DNA from: Rhineura floridana
Lineage: Eukaryota > Chordata > Lepidosauria > Squamata > Rhineuridae
Reading direction: 5' to 3'
NCBI RefSeq assembly: GCF_030035675.1
Contig: NC_084482.1
Span: forward strand, 217,643,943-217,707,942
Length of the DNA stretch: 64,000 nucleotides
How positions within the stretch are numbered: the first letter of the stretch is position 1; every line of letters starts with the position of its first letter. This document shows, one piece after another, positions 44,338 to 54,887 of this stretch. The notes under the pieces are model-generated. The model worked only from the letters and a program-made list of their open reading frames with translations. It had not been told where the DNA came from and made no database searches. Both the position numbers and the translations under genes were made by a program.

Positions 44338-44739
44338 ACCATAAATCCATTTGTGTCAAGGGAAATGGAGAGGGTGGGAAAGGAGGAGGAAGGGAATGGA
44401 GGGGTGGGGATGCAGCAGACAGAGAAGTAACTGTGAGTGGAGGTGTGTCTTATTTGCCATCCTTGGGGGCTCCCTGGGAAACCCACTAAACTAAATCTGA
44501 AGTAGCTTGGGACTGGGCAAGCTCCCTCTGCCTGTCCTGTCCATAAAAACAAACCTGAAATGAAAGACTAGGATGATGTCAGCTGTTTCAGGGAATCTTC
44601 TCACGGCTGAGATTTTGGGAGTGAGCATGGCATTTTGGCCCTGGGTGAGCATGGAGTTTGAGCATGATGTGTTGGCCCTGGGTGCATAGAGTGACATCCA
44701 GGAGGCTGAGAGAGGAGTGGTGTGTCAGGAGGAGAAGGA

Positions 44740-44920
44740 ACTGATAGCGGTTTACATTTATTAGTCATTTGTATTAACTTAACACTTGTATATGTAACAT
44801 TGTGTATGATTGTAACATTTGTTGTTTCAGTTGTCCATTTTAATTTTCTGTAAACTGCTTAGGGAGATTTTTTATAGATGAAGCAGAATATAAATGGTCT
44901 AATTAAATAAATGCCCCATC
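44740..44920 (+). repeat. L2-type LINE 3' tail
   Basis: 'tctgtaaactgcttagggag', 'gcagaatataaatggtctaa' and (TAAA) units. 44338-44740 and 44920-45140 show no recognisable feature. Confidence 0.55.
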
Positions 44921-45142
44921 AAAGGGATGTCTGGAGGGGTCCCAAGCTGTTCCCGCAGAATGGCTTGAAAAGGCCAGCAAAACCCTTGAGATAGGGGGGA
45001 CTCTCTGTGCCGGAGTGGCCTGTGGGTATTTCGAGGTGATGCTGAGTTGGAGTGAGGCAGGTTTTCCTCAAATGCACTGGATCAGATATTTGGAGAAATA
45101 GCTGAGTCCTGAAATGGAGGGTGGCTGTGTACCCAATATACA

Positions 45143-45430
45143 TTTATTTATTTATTTATTTGTTAAATTTCTATACCGCCCGACTAGCATAGCTCTCTGG
45201 GCTGTGTACAACAGAGAAATAATACAACAAAGAAATATAAATATACACAGTATATAAGTAGCCAAACAATAATAATAAACAACAAACTAATGAAAACATC
45301 TCAATAAATATACAATTAAGCAATCCCCACACACTTCACAACAGTGTCTAACAAAAATATGCTGTAGTCCAAATAACAGCAAAAATGAATCTCCAAAATT
45401 AAATCTTGACCCCCAAAACAACTAAAAAAC
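45143..45430 (-). repeat. L2-type LINE 3' tail
   Basis: (TTTA)n then 'atttctataccgcccgacta' and a long A-rich run with AATAATAAA units. Confidence 0.6.
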
Positions 45431-45474
45431 AACTAACCCCAGTAGTCTATAGACATCCCGAGCAGCAGGTTCAC

Positions 45475-46338
45475 GCTGGCCCCTTCAGCAGTTGCTGTTT
45501 TTGTAGCTGGAGAGAGACAGGGCCCCACCCTTCCAGGCCAGGTGGAAATTAGCCAGAAATGCAGGGAGCAGGTCTTGCAGAAACTCACACAGGTAGATGG
45601 TCTTTGGCCCCTTCAGCAGTTGCTGCTTTTGTAGCTGGAGAGGAACAGGGCCCCACCCCTCCAGGTCAGGTGGAAATTAGCCAGAAATGCAGGGAGCAGG
45701 TCTTGCAGAAACTCACACAGGTAGATGGTCTCTGGCCCCTTCAGCAGTTGCTGCTTTTATAGCTGGAGAGAGACAGGGCCCCACCCTTCCAGGCCAGGTG
45801 GAAATTAGCCAGAAATGCAGGGAGCAGGTCTTGCAGAAACTCACACAGGTAGATGGTCTCTGGCCCCTTCAGCAGTTGCTGCTTTTATAGCTGGAGAGAG
45901 ACAGGGCCCCACCCTTCCAGGCCAGGTGGAAATTAGCCAGAAATGCAGGGAGCAGGTCTTGCAGAAACTCACACAGGTAGATGGTCTCTGGCCCCTTCAG
46001 CAGTTGCTGCTTTTATAGCTGGAGAGAGACAGGGCCCCACCCTTCCAGGCCAGGTGGAAATTAGCCAGAAATGCAGGGAGCAGGTCTTGCAGAAACTCAC
46101 ACAGGTAGATGGTCTCTGGCCCCTTCAGCAGTTGCTGCTTTTGTAGCTGGAGAGGAACAGGGCCCCACCCTTCCAGGCCAGGTGGAAATTAGCCAGAAAT
46201 GCAGGGAGCAGGTCTTGCAGAAACTCACACAGGTAGATGGTCTCTGGCCCCTTCAGCAGTTGCTGCTTTTGTAGCTGGAGAGGAACAGGGCCCCACCCTT
46301 CCAGGCCAGGTGGAAATTAGCCAGAAATGCAGGGAGCA
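45475..46338 (+). repeat. 128-bp minisatellite, about 6.75 units
   Basis: Head-to-tail units of 128 bp containing 'cagcagttgctgcttt', 'cagggccccaccc' and 'ccagaaatgcagggagcag'. Two variant types alternate: TTTATAGCTGGAGAGAGACAG (units 3-5) and TTTGTAGCTGGAGAGGAACAG (units 2, 6 and 7), with unit 1 intermediate. Units are nearly identical within a type. Since 128 is not a multiple of 3, the 67-codon open frames it generates in each unit are not evidence of a protein. Confidence 0.97.
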
Positions 46339-46341
46339 TTA

Positions 46342-46485
46342 AGGCACATGGCTTCCCCCAAAGAATCCTTCAGTTGCTTTCCCTCCTCACAGAGCTATAA
46401 TTCCCAGCATCACTCACAAACTACAGTTCCCAGGATTCTTTTTTTTTTGGTGGGGGGAGAAGCCATGTGCTTTGAATGCATAGTG
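46342..46485. mobile_element. Palindromic element with ZNF143-like motifs
   Basis: 'catggcttcccccaaagaat' pairs with the inverse of 'ggattctttttt...agaagccatg'. Inner arms are GAGCTATAATTCCCAGCAT and AACTACAGTTCCCAGGATTC. It lies between the minisatellite and the macroglobulin promoter, about 435 bp upstream of the start codon. Confidence 0.7.
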
Positions 46486-46816
46486 GGTATGCAGCATGTG
46501 CCTGACATTCTGCCGGATTATGGCTATCCATTTGGAACAGACAACATCATGCCTGGCTCAGATGCAGAAAACTGACCTCAAAGTCTGAAGGTGCTTCCCC
46601 ACGCCTTTTTTTTCCTGGTTGAAACATAGGCTTGTGCCTCTTGCATAACACACACTGTTAATGACCTCTTGTCTGTTCCCTGTTTGCTTGCCAGGGGACA
46701 GTCCATGTGCTGTTTGTGACTCAGAGTTCCTTGCAGTTCCCTTCTCCTCCCCATTGCTTCAGGGTATCCCAGCAGACACACCCCCTCAGAGCCTTGATTT
46801 CCTCTTCCTTGCAAAG

Positions 46817-46823
46817 TATAAAG
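46817..46823 (+). promoter_or_regulatory. TATA box of the alpha-2-macroglobulin-like gene
   Basis: TATAAAG, 105 bp upstream of the ATG at 46922. By normal spacing transcription would begin near 46845-46850, giving a 5' untranslated region of roughly 75 bp. It lies in unique sequence. Confidence 0.6.
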
Positions 46824-46921
46824 GGACTGTTCAGCTGGTGGTGAAGGCAGAAGGAGTGCAGGGTGCAAAGAACCAGCCTTCACCTTCACTTCGCTTGTCC
46901 ACCAGCTGCCCTCCAAGAGTT

Positions 46922-47013
46922 ATGGGGAAGGGCCAGATGCTTGGGGGACCCAGCGTCTTTCTCCTGTTGCTCTTCCTCCTTCCTGGGGACACCACCACAT
47001 CCACCACAGAACC
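46922..47013 (+). CDS. A2M: Alpha-2-macroglobulin-like, exon 1 (signal peptide)
   Basis: Encodes MGKGQMLGGPSVFLLLLFLL then PGDTTTSTTE: a basic start, a hydrophobic core and a short mature N-terminus, as expected for a secreted protease inhibitor that traps proteases in a bait region. Human A2M also starts MGK and has a similar leader. The exon ends CAGAACC|GTAAGC in phase 2, leaving two bases that complete a Pro codon with exon 2. This ATG is the first after the TATA box. The symbol is given at family level; ovostatin or another A2M-family paralogue is possible. Confidence 0.85.
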
Positions 47014-47214
47014 GTAAGCTGCTTGCTAGAGGGGTTCTCTCCCCTTCCACTTTGTCTTCTTTCCTTCCCACAAGGGCTGTGTACACATGGTGGTTTCAAG
47101 TCGGTTTGAGGCATCCCATCTCTGCATATTTCTTTCACCATCCACACAAAGTTGTCCTCCTCTGAGGAGCAGCTCACACTTTCCTCCCATTTAATTTGGA
47201 TTTTCCTGGGGTTA

Positions 47215-47330
47215 TAACCAAAGTTGGTCCTACTCAGAGCAGACCCATTGAAGTCAATGCACATGGCTAACGTATGTTTAAGTCTACCCTTGAGTAGGAC
47301 TAGCGTTAGATATAACCCCAAGAAATTCAT
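47215..47330. repeat. Small inverted-repeat element, family E
   Basis: GGTCCTACTCAGAGCAGAC pairs with the inverse region 'cttgagtaggactagcg'. It lies in intron 1 of the macroglobulin gene. Confidence 0.55.
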
Positions 47331-47434
47331 CCTCTATTGTGCCTGAAATCTTTTTTCTTTTTCTGTGGTGACCACTCCTTTCATCAGGTTTAGGTCTCTG
47401 CATGGCTTTAACCTTATGATGGGCATTAATGACA

Positions 47435-47680
47435 TTGGTGTAAGGATGGAATGATCTGTCAATTTCGGTTCTCTCTGTTTCTCATTTTTCTTATCCTAAA
47501 TTTGGTTCTCCACATTTCTGAAGCAATTTGCAATTTTTTATAAAAAAAATCCTCATGAAAATTATTCAGCATTTTCTTGCTATTTTCTCCTCATAATACA
47601 TTTTTGTATGCAGTTTTGACTAATGTACACTTTTTTTGCAATCAGTTCCTCCTAATATAATGGACTTGATAGCTTTATAG
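47435..47680 (+). mobile_element. YAGGGATGG element (right end missing)
   Basis: 'aaggatggaatgatctgtca' start, then 'ctccacatttctgaagcaat', 'catgaaaattattcagcatt' and 'gactaatgtacact'. Confidence 0.6.
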
Positions 47681-47889
47681 GCCCCTTCCAACTCTACTGT
47701 TCTATGAATTGAAAGTGCTCGTGTGTGCATGAGCATGAGTAAAAGCACACATGGGGAAATCAAATCTGTGCAACTCACGTGTGCATCAACGCTCTGGTGT
47801 ACACAGCCTACATCTGGCTCCAGCTCATTCTTTTCCCTCAAGTGCAGCTGTGTAGAACTCTCCACACAGCTTTTTGGAGGGTGTATGTA

Positions 47890-48335
47890 TGCATGCATTT
47901 GTTTATTAAATGCAAGTTCCGCCCTTCCTCCAAAAAGGAGATCGGGGGGGCATTGTGTGAATGCACACAACAGACATTTAACTCATAAAATCCACAGCAG
48001 CGAGATGTGGTCATGGCCATCAACCGGGCTCCCTTTGGGAGGAGGAGCGGGATATACATTTATTATATTATTATACATTTAGGAATAAATATAAATAAAT
48101 AAAACGTGCATGGGATTAGGCAGATGCATGGAGGAGCAGGTTATCTGCAGCTACAAGTCATGATGCCTATGCTCTCCTTCCAAGATCAGAGGCAGCCTAT
48201 CTCTGTGAAGAGTAGTTACTATGGAACCACCACCAGAGAGCGAGGTCCCCAGAGGTGTCTGGGCACTGTAGGGGACAGAAAGCTGGACTAGATGGATTTT
48301 TGCTCTAATCCAGCAGGCCCTTCTTTTGCTCATTG
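47890..48335. repeat. L2-type tails and a CR1 3' end
   Basis: L2-like pieces at 47895-47955 (-) and 48015-48100 (+). A CR1 3' end at 48105-48335 (+) has 'aagctggactagatggattt' and 'atccagcaggcccttctttt'. 48335-48640 and 47680-47890 show nothing certain. Confidence 0.55.
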
Positions 48336-48644
48336 CACATTCAGAGTGGGTTTCCCTGCCTGAGACCAGGAGTGCTTCCAGACAGGGGATTAATATCACA
48401 ACCAGGTCATTGGGAGTAGGGTTTTTTTTGTTTTTAATTTATCAAATTTTCTGTGGAAAGGATAAACCTGGATGAAATGGGAGGGGGGGAAGATGCCAGC
48501 ATTTCATGGCAGCAATGTCATGTGGACTCTGCAGAAAAATTTTGACACACGGCGAGAACCAATCCCACCCCCAGCACCCGTATGGAAGCTCCCAAAGAAA
48601 TTTAGACAAGCCGGCAGCCCTTTGGTGAAAAGTAAACTCGGATC

Positions 48645-48800
48645 TTATTTATTTATTTATTTATTTATTTATATCCTGCCCTTCCTCCCAGCAGGAGCCC
48701 AGGGCGGCAAACAAAAGCACTGAAAACTTTAAAACATCATAAAAACAAACCTTAAAATACATTAAAACAAAACATCTTTAAAAATGTGTCTTCTCAACCT
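48645..48800 (-). repeat. L2-type LINE 3' tail
   Basis: (TTTA)n then 'atatcctgcccttcctccca', 'gcccagggcggcaaacaaaa' and A-rich units, as at 5112. Confidence 0.65.
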
Positions 48801-48857
48801 TTGTGCAATGCAGGTCTTTTAAGGCAATCAACGCCCCAGTTCATATCCCACCCATGT

Positions 48858-48965
48858 GTTTGTTAGGATAAATTTCCACGAAAATGCTGAAGAATTTTCA
48901 TGAGCATTTTTTTTTAATGCAGAATTCTGGATTTAAGAGTGACAGATCCTTCCATATCTAGCTGC
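48858..48965 (-). mobile_element. YAGGGATGG element fragment
   Basis: The inverse of the family's left part: 'ttccacgaaaatgctgaaga', 'tttcatgagcattttttttt', and 'gatccttccatatctag'. 48965-49780 otherwise shows nothing recognisable. Confidence 0.5.
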
Positions 48966-49782
48966 AACTGACAAATACTGGTTTTGGTCAGTGGCTCCTT
49001 CTCGGCCATTGCTGTTTTGCAATTGGGGATTCAATCTCAGACTGGAAAATTCAGGTTGACCAAATAAAGCGGATTTGGTTACGTCTTGTGCAACGCATCG
49101 CTTCATGCCCCAAAACTGACTTTTTGCAATAAGAAAAGTGATGGGGAAATGTATTGGAAAGTGTGGGATAATTGCTTGAGACAACATCATATACACCTCC
49201 TGCAAACAAACTAGAACACTCAGTAAACAACCAATGTGACATAACCTGCAAACTTTGAATGCTCAATAAAGAGGCGATCTGGAAGCAACTAGTTTCAGTT
49301 TATGGGATTTAACGTTGCTATGTCAGGATTCAGGAAATGTGTACCTGTGTCCTTCATCTTATTTTTCAATGAATGGAAACTGGTATTTCAACTGGTATTA
49401 TTTGATGTATTGGCAGATAGAATCCACAACACTTGCAGTTGTACCAAAATGGCAAAGATGCCCACCTTGACAATGGAAAAGTGCAAAAGACTGTAGTTTT
49501 TAGAAGATGTTTGAAGGAAAATGTTTTTGAGGGAGGCATTGCCGGCTGCTTGTGTCGTCCATTCATTTTTTAATTTTTGTCTTTTGTCTCACAGTTGCTT
49601 CTGGTTGAACAGGTGGGGCAGGTTTTGGAGCATGGTAAAAGCCTGTCCCACCTGTTTAAGTAGACGCAAATGTATGTGTCAGTGTCCACGTGACACGGAG
49701 AGACACCTCTTTCGAATTGTCATCACAAAGGTGTGGTGGGCGGGGGCATAAATAAACAAATTTCATGCCTCTAGCCACTGAT

Positions 49783-50008
49783 CTTTGGCAATCCTACCTT
49801 GAACACGCCCAATCTTGGAAGCTAAACAGAGTCATGCCTGGTTAGTTCTTGGATGGGAGACTGCCTGGGAATACCGGGTGCTGTAGGCTTAGAGGAAGGC
49901 AATAGTAAACCACCTCTGAACACCTCTTATCATGAAAACCCCATGAATGTATCCAAAACAAGATTCATAAGTCATAATCAACTTGAAGGCATATAACAAC
50001 AAGAAGCC
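49783..50008 (+). mobile_element. 5S rRNA-headed SINE with Bov-B tail
   Basis: The 5S-like head at 49785-49892 has 'ccttgaacacgcccaatctt', 'ggaagctaaacagagtcatg', 'cttggatgggagactgcctg' and 'ggaataccgggtgctgtagg'. The body 'ggaaggcaatagtaaaccac' and the tail 'cataatcaacttgaaggcat' plus AACAAC follow. It is a full-length partner of 17692-17925 in opposite orientation. Confidence 0.9.
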
Positions 50009-50044
50009 ACTGATAACTTTCCGCTGCTGTTTCTCTAGTTGCAT

Positions 50045-50195
50045 ACACATACCGTATATTTAAACCACATTTTCACCCCCAAGAATCCTGGGAACTATAG
50101 TTTACCCATCACAGAGCTACAATTACCAGCATTCTTTGGGGGGGAGGAGCACTCTTTTAATGTGCTTTAAATGTATGGTGTATACGCAGCCTCTC
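50045..50195. mobile_element. Palindromic element with ZNF143-like motifs
   Basis: 'atttaaaccacattttcacc', AAGAATCCTGGGAACTATAG and the inverse AGCTACAATTACCAGCATTC, then 'taatgtgctttaaatgtatg'. Confidence 0.65.
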
Positions 50196-50289
50196 TCTAA
50201 ATCTGAAATACCTGCCATGCTGATAGCGATGGAGAATAAGGCACAAATAACTCTGGGATGATTTACTGTCTAAGATCAATATAAAGAAC

Positions 50290-50530
50290 ATTAAAAAAGC
50301 CCCACTGGATCAGGCCAAAGGCCCTCTAGTGCAGCATTCTACTCTCACGGTAGCCAACCAAAGCTCCCAGTGGAAGCCTGCAAGCAGGACCTGAGTGCAA
50401 AAGCACTCTCCTCAGTTGCAGTTCCCAGCAAGTGGAATTTAGAGACACCCTACTTCCAACAGTGGTGGCAGAACATAACCATTGTGGCTTGTGGCCATTG
50501 ATCACCTTATCATCCCTGATAAGAATTTAT
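50290..50530 (-). mobile_element. CR1 LINE 3' end
   Basis: Minus strand: 'cccactggatcaggccaaag', 'gcagcattctactctcacgg' and 'agtggaatttagagacaccc', a diverged CR1 3' untranslated region. Confidence 0.7.
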
Positions 50531-50854
50531 GTATTATCCTCTTTGAAAAGAATGTACTATTTATTTACTGTAAGAATTTTCCGTAAGTATTTTTTAGATC
50601 CAATATTCTGCGGCAAAAAATAAAAGGGAGGGTGATTTAGGTATTTGATGACTGTATATTATTTTTATGTCAAGCAGGACGCGTGTTTGGAGACTGCAAT
50701 TGATGCATATTTTGTTACTCATAAAAGTTAATAGAAAATTTAGAAGAAAAGAACATACTAATAAATAGGCATAGCTTCTGCTTACACAGAGTTCTTTCTG
50801 GGGTTGGAGAGTGAAGGAAAAGCATTTGGGCAGAACTCCACCAATGGGTTCCAA

Positions 50855-50969
50855 CTAGGGTTACCAGGTTCAGGGCCTGATCCTGATCCTGTATCTTTAG
50901 GAGAAAGCTGACTTTCTCTTCTCCTAAGGATACAGGATCAGGATCAGGCCCTGATCCTGGCAACCCTAG
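50855..50969. mobile_element. Foldback element, family D (minimal copy)
   Basis: CTAGGGTTACCAGGTTCAGG and its inverse, with arms continuing through 'cctgatcctgtatcttagg', making a hairpin of about 115 bp. It is flanked by TTCCAA on each side. It is located 107 bp before exon 2 of the macroglobulin gene. Confidence 0.75.
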
Positions 50970-51075
50970 TTCCAAGGGTAGTAACCTCCTGTAACGAACC
51001 ATGCCAAAAATCAAAGGGCAACCAAAATCCTCCATCCCTGGGCCTCTGACTGGATCCCTTTCCCCTTCCTTTCAG

Positions 51076-51259
51076 GCAATACTTGGTGCTGGTGCCCTTC
51101 CTGATCCACACAGAGACCTCTGAGAAGATCTGCATCCAGCTGAGCCACCTGAATGAATCAGTGACTCTGAGTGTCCTCATGGAATACGGAGCAGAGAACA
51201 GAAGCCTGTTCAGAGAAGTGGTGTCGAAGAAGGATGAGTTCAAGTGTGTCCCATTCCAG
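51076..51259 (+). CDS. A2M: Alpha-2-macroglobulin-like, exon 2 (MG1)
   Basis: 184 nt after a TTTCAG acceptor. With exon 1 it encodes [20 protein letters not shown] then [18 protein letters not shown], closely following human A2M [20 protein letters not shown]. This is the first macroglobulin domain. LNES and ENRS are two potential N-glycosylation sites. It ends TTCCAG|GTGAGG in phase 0. Confidence 0.9.
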
Positions 51260-51884
51260 GTGAGGATTTCTCACTTACCGTTTTGGTTTCTACTCCTAAT
51301 CAAGGTTACCAGATATTTTGCCCAGGAGAAACAACATTACCATGTTGCAGCACTTTCAATGACTTGGCAAACTAGCCGCTGGTCTAGTTTCTTGGTATTC
51401 ACTTTACTTTTCCACCCAAAGGGATAGCAGTGCAGCTTGCAACAATTAGATTTTTTTAAAAAAATTAAAAGCTTTCGTGATTAAGGTTTGCAAGAATTCA
51501 AAACGCAGTATTGTTGCATTTTAAACCTATCTGCCATTGACCTAGGGCCTGCTTTTTAAATTCTGAATTTTGAAATGTGATGGTATTTTGGGGGTGTGTG
51601 TGTTTGTACACCACTTTATTATAAGGCACTATATAAATGTTTAAATAAATGTGCAAGGTTTCAGATTACACAGAGTTCTTTCATGGGTTAGTCAAGGGGA
51701 AAAAAATCACATTTGGGCAGAATGAGATGTTATGAGAGATGCAAGGCTGCTGATGAAAAGTCCATTCCTATGTCAAGCTCTCTTCCTCCATAATGAATCA
51801 CTGAAACATTTATCCCATATTACAACATCCATGTCATGATCTTTTTCTTTTTTTTTAAAAAAAGCCCAAGGTCACATACACACC

Positions 51885-52075
51885 ATACATTTAAAGCACT
51901 GTTATCCTACTTTAACAGTCATGGTGAATCCTGGGAACTGTAGTTTGTTAAGGGTGCTGACCTCACGGAGCTACAGCTCCCAGTACCATTAGTAAGCTAC
52001 AGATCCCAGGATTCTCCATGATTGTTAAAGCATGATAACAGTGCTTTAAATGTGTGGTGTGGATGCCACGTATCC
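51885..52075. mobile_element. Palindromic element with ZNF143-like motifs (full)
   Basis: The clearest copy. Arms are 'ccatacatttaaagcactgt' with 'acagtgctttaaatgtgtgg', and 'aatcctgggaactgtagttt' with 'aagctacagatcccaggatt'. The inner hairpin is around 51955-51985. 51262-51880 holds only an L2-like piece near 51605-51650. Confidence 0.75.
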
Positions 52076-52244
52076 ATCAGTTGTTAGCTTCAGAAATCTC
52101 AGTTGGGTAGGAGCACTTATTTCTAATGCTCAGAACCTCTCACCTGGTTATAATGAACCTGGTCTTCAAGAAGTAATTTCCATTAGAGACTCCTCCCTAC
52201 TTTTAAGCCACGTACACACCAATCATAATTGTGAAAGGGAGCCC

Positions 52245-52550
52245 TGTCAGGCCCCTACCTCTGGGTCCCACCTCAGGCCACCACCTGCTAGGATCCCACC
52301 TCAGGGTCCTGGATTTTAATGGTTCTCTCACCAGCTCTAGCACAAATCTCGCAAGATCCTACTGCTAGGCAGCACCACCAGACACTCCCTATTTCACAAT
52401 ATTGCCTTGAGACTTTGCCGTAGTCTTCTTCTGGCTTATTGTTACTTTGTGTCTGGGTGCACTCACGGGCCACAACCCCCCTGTATCTTTGTGCCTATAA
52501 AGCATACAGCCCTAGGTTGCTCTGGATACCTGATGATGTTACACTATCTC
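52245..52550 (+). mobile_element. LTR fragment (fossil)
   Basis: The same LTR family as 12468: starts TGTCAGG and shares 'tctagcacaaatctcgcaag', 'cactccctatttcacaatat' and 'gtatctttgtgcctataaag'. It stops at 52550 where another element begins. Confidence 0.65.
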
Positions 52551-52832
52551 TTTTTTTTTTACTAATGCATACATTTTTGCAAGCCATTTCTCCTCATATA
52601 ATGCATTTTGCATGTTATTTTCACTCATGTATTCTTATTTATATTTTCTGCATACTTTCTCCCAGCATATGCATTTTTGTAAACCTTGTTTGGTTGGAGT
52701 ATTGCAAAATTCAGATAAGTGCAAATTTCAAAGCATTGCTGTGTTTCAGTTCTATTGTTTTGGATAGCGTGGATTTGATAGAGTTGGCTTGAGATGTGCA
52801 CAGAATCTAATTTCTCGCCCATCCCTAGACTG
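52551..52832 (+). mobile_element. YAGGGATGG element, right part
   Basis: 'actaatgcatacatttttgc', 'tgtaaaccttgtttggttgg', 'tcagataagtgcaaatttca', ending CCCATCCCTAG at 52820-52831, the inverse of the left terminus CTAGGGATGG. This copy defines the right end of the family. Confidence 0.65.
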
Positions 52833-52861
52833 GATGGACAGGTCAGGTGCATAGAGTGAAG

Positions 52862-53235
52862 GACATAAGCACCAGTGGCCCATCTAGTCCAGCATCCTGA
52901 ACTCACAGCGGTGAACCAGTTGCCCTAGTGCAAAGCCTGCAAGCAGGACCTGAGTGCAAGAGCGCTCTCCCTACATGCAATTCCCAGCAACTGGTATTCA
53001 TAAGATGATAACATAAGAAGAGTCTGGCTGCTGGATCAGGCCAGTGGCCCATCTAGTCCAACATTCTGTTCTTAGAGTGGCCAGCCAGATGCCCCAATGG
53101 GAAGCCCGCGGGCAGCACCTGAGTGCAAAAGCACTCTCCCCGTGTGTGATTCCCAGCGACTGGTATTCAGAGGCATCTTGCCTCCAACAGGGGAGGTTGA
53201 AGATGACCATCATGGCCAGTGACCATTGACGGCCA
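52862..53235 (-). mobile_element. Two CR1 3' ends in tandem
   Basis: 52862-53008 and 53010-53235 both read the CR1 3' untranslated region on the minus strand (ggcccatctagtccagcatc; ggcccatctagtccaacatt), the second starting with the terminal 'ataacataagaagagtctgg'. Confidence 0.8.
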
Positions 53236-53528
53236 TAGGAATTTCATCTACTGACCAGTTGTTGCTGCTCCTGTTGTTTTTAGAAGGGCACCAGCTAACA
53301 CCACGTGTTCCTTTGTCAAGCCAGAATGTACCCTGTTCTAAAGAGAATCTTGTTCTTCCGTTTAAAAGTCCCATTTTGTATGATTTATTTGATTGATTTA
53401 TTTAAAAGGTGGGGCAAACCAGAGCTTATTGTAGGATGACCCATTTACAGGTTTCACCTTGGCTATGTGCCTGTTTGTGGGCATGGGGAGGTCACATTTT
53501 TTCAGCAATAGCAAGGTGTCTTTTGAGT

Positions 53529-53630
53529 GCAGGGAACATCAGAAACTGCCTTTTATCACATCAGACCATCTCGCTCAGTACTGCCTACTCTGACTGATAG
53601 CATAGCAAAGATTTCAGGATTCTTGCTCTC
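53529..53630 (-). mobile_element. tRNA-derived SINE, 3' part
   Basis: 'acatcagaaactgcctttta', 'cagaccatctcgctcagtac', 'ctactctgactgatagcata'. The tRNA head is missing. 53235-53528 and 53630-53784 otherwise show nothing. Confidence 0.6.
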
Positions 53631-53784
53631 TACCCCCTCCCACAGACACACACCGTGGCCGCCATTAATAGACTGCCAGTGAGTGGGGCAAACACATTTG
53701 AATAGTTAGCAGTGACCAGTTAGAAGCTGCGCACCACCAGAAGTGACCTCATGTCTGCTATTCTCCTCTTTCCCCTCCTTCCAG

Positions 53785-53950
53785 CTTCCAAGATGGGATG
53801 GCTCTACGGGCTCCTCAGAGGTTTATCTCACAGCGGAGGTGAAGGGAGCGACACTGAAGTTCTGGAGCCGGAAAAGGGTGCTGGTTGTGAACCAGGAGAG
53901 CCTGACCTTTGTCCAGACAGGCAAGCCCATCTACAAGCCAGGAGATACAG
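53785..53950 (+). CDS. A2M: Alpha-2-macroglobulin-like, exon 3 (MG1-MG2)
   Basis: 166 nt between CTTCCAG and the donor TACAG|GTAAGC. Encodes SSEVYLTAEVKGATLKFWSR, then SLTFVQTGKPIYKPGDT. The FVQT(D/G)KPIYKPG motif is the hallmark joining MG1 and MG2 in this family; here Gly stands where most members have Asp. It ends in phase 1. Confidence 0.9.
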
Positions 53951-54102
53951 GTAAGCGAGGCGCTTTGGTGCAGAAAGAATCCACTGCAAAATCCTGAACC
54001 ACCTTTTCAAAGAATGCAGGGCACCTTTTATTTGCCGCTTGTTCCTCCCTAGAGCTGGAGGTTTCCTTGTTGACCCTCTTAGATCTGAGGGTGGTTTCTG
54101 AG

Positions 54103-54297
54103 GGAAGGACTCTAGCTCAGTGGCAGACGATCTGCTTTGCATAACGAAAGCCCCGAGTTCATTTCCCCCCAGTTCTGGGTAGAGCTGAGAATGTCCCTTG
54201 CTTGAAAACCTGGAGAGCCTCTGCCAGTCAGTGTCAGCAATACTGAGCTATAATGGACCAGTGGTCTGGACTCAGCACAAGGCGGCTTCCCATGTTC
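54103..54297 (+). mobile_element. tRNA-derived squamate SINE
   Basis: A box TAGCTCAGTGGCAGACGATC, a B-box-like GAGTTCATTTCCCC, then 'ctgccagtcagtgtcagcaa' and 'aaggcggcttcccatgttca'. It is in intron 3. Confidence 0.8.
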
Positions 54298-54834
54298 ATG
54301 TCGGTGAGAAGTCCTGAGTCAGTCCGAGTGGTTAGAGGCAACAGGACGAGGTCTCTAAGGGCACTTCCAGACTACTGTTATTTCTGAGTGGGATTGTGTC
54401 ACGTACCAGCAAGTTCAGGTTGTGCAATGACAGCTGATTGGGAAGTCTTGCACAAGCAAACCTGCTTCCTACAAAGATTTCCCAGATGGGCCTCTGCAAC
54501 ACAGAGGATAACAGATCTTGCTCTGATGCAACAATCATGCTATCTCCCTGCAAACAAATCGGAAGGGATGCTCATTAGACAAATAGCCAACATTGGCCAA
54601 TCTTCCTGCAGGCAAATCAGGACGAATGCTCAATCAGCAAGTTGTCTGGAAGCACCTAAAAATGGGTCCCTTTCTTCACCTGCTACCTTGAATATTCCTG
54701 TGTGTGTGTGCTAGGGATGGCAGGGGTTGACCACGGGACCTTCTGCGTGCAAAACATGTGCTGTGCAACTCACCCAGGGCACACAGAGCTGCAAAGTCAC
54801 ATGATCATACTTTTTTTCCCTCTTCCTCTTTCAG

Positions 54835-54887
54835 TTCAGTTTCGTGTTGTCTCTCTGACCACTGATTTCCGACCCATCCATGAGCAG
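54835..54887 (+). CDS. A2M: Alpha-2-macroglobulin-like, exon 4
   Basis: 53 nt, phase 1 to phase 0, encoding VQFRVVSLTTDFRPIHEQ. Human A2M has VKFRVVSMDENFHPLNE at this place. Acceptor TTTCAG, donor GAGCAG|GTGAGT. Confidence 0.9.

Noticed and set aside
45559-46274. Five overlapping 67-codon open frames, each spaced by 128 bp
   Set aside because: They are the same minisatellite read repeatedly. The unit length is not a multiple of 3, so no continuous protein could result.
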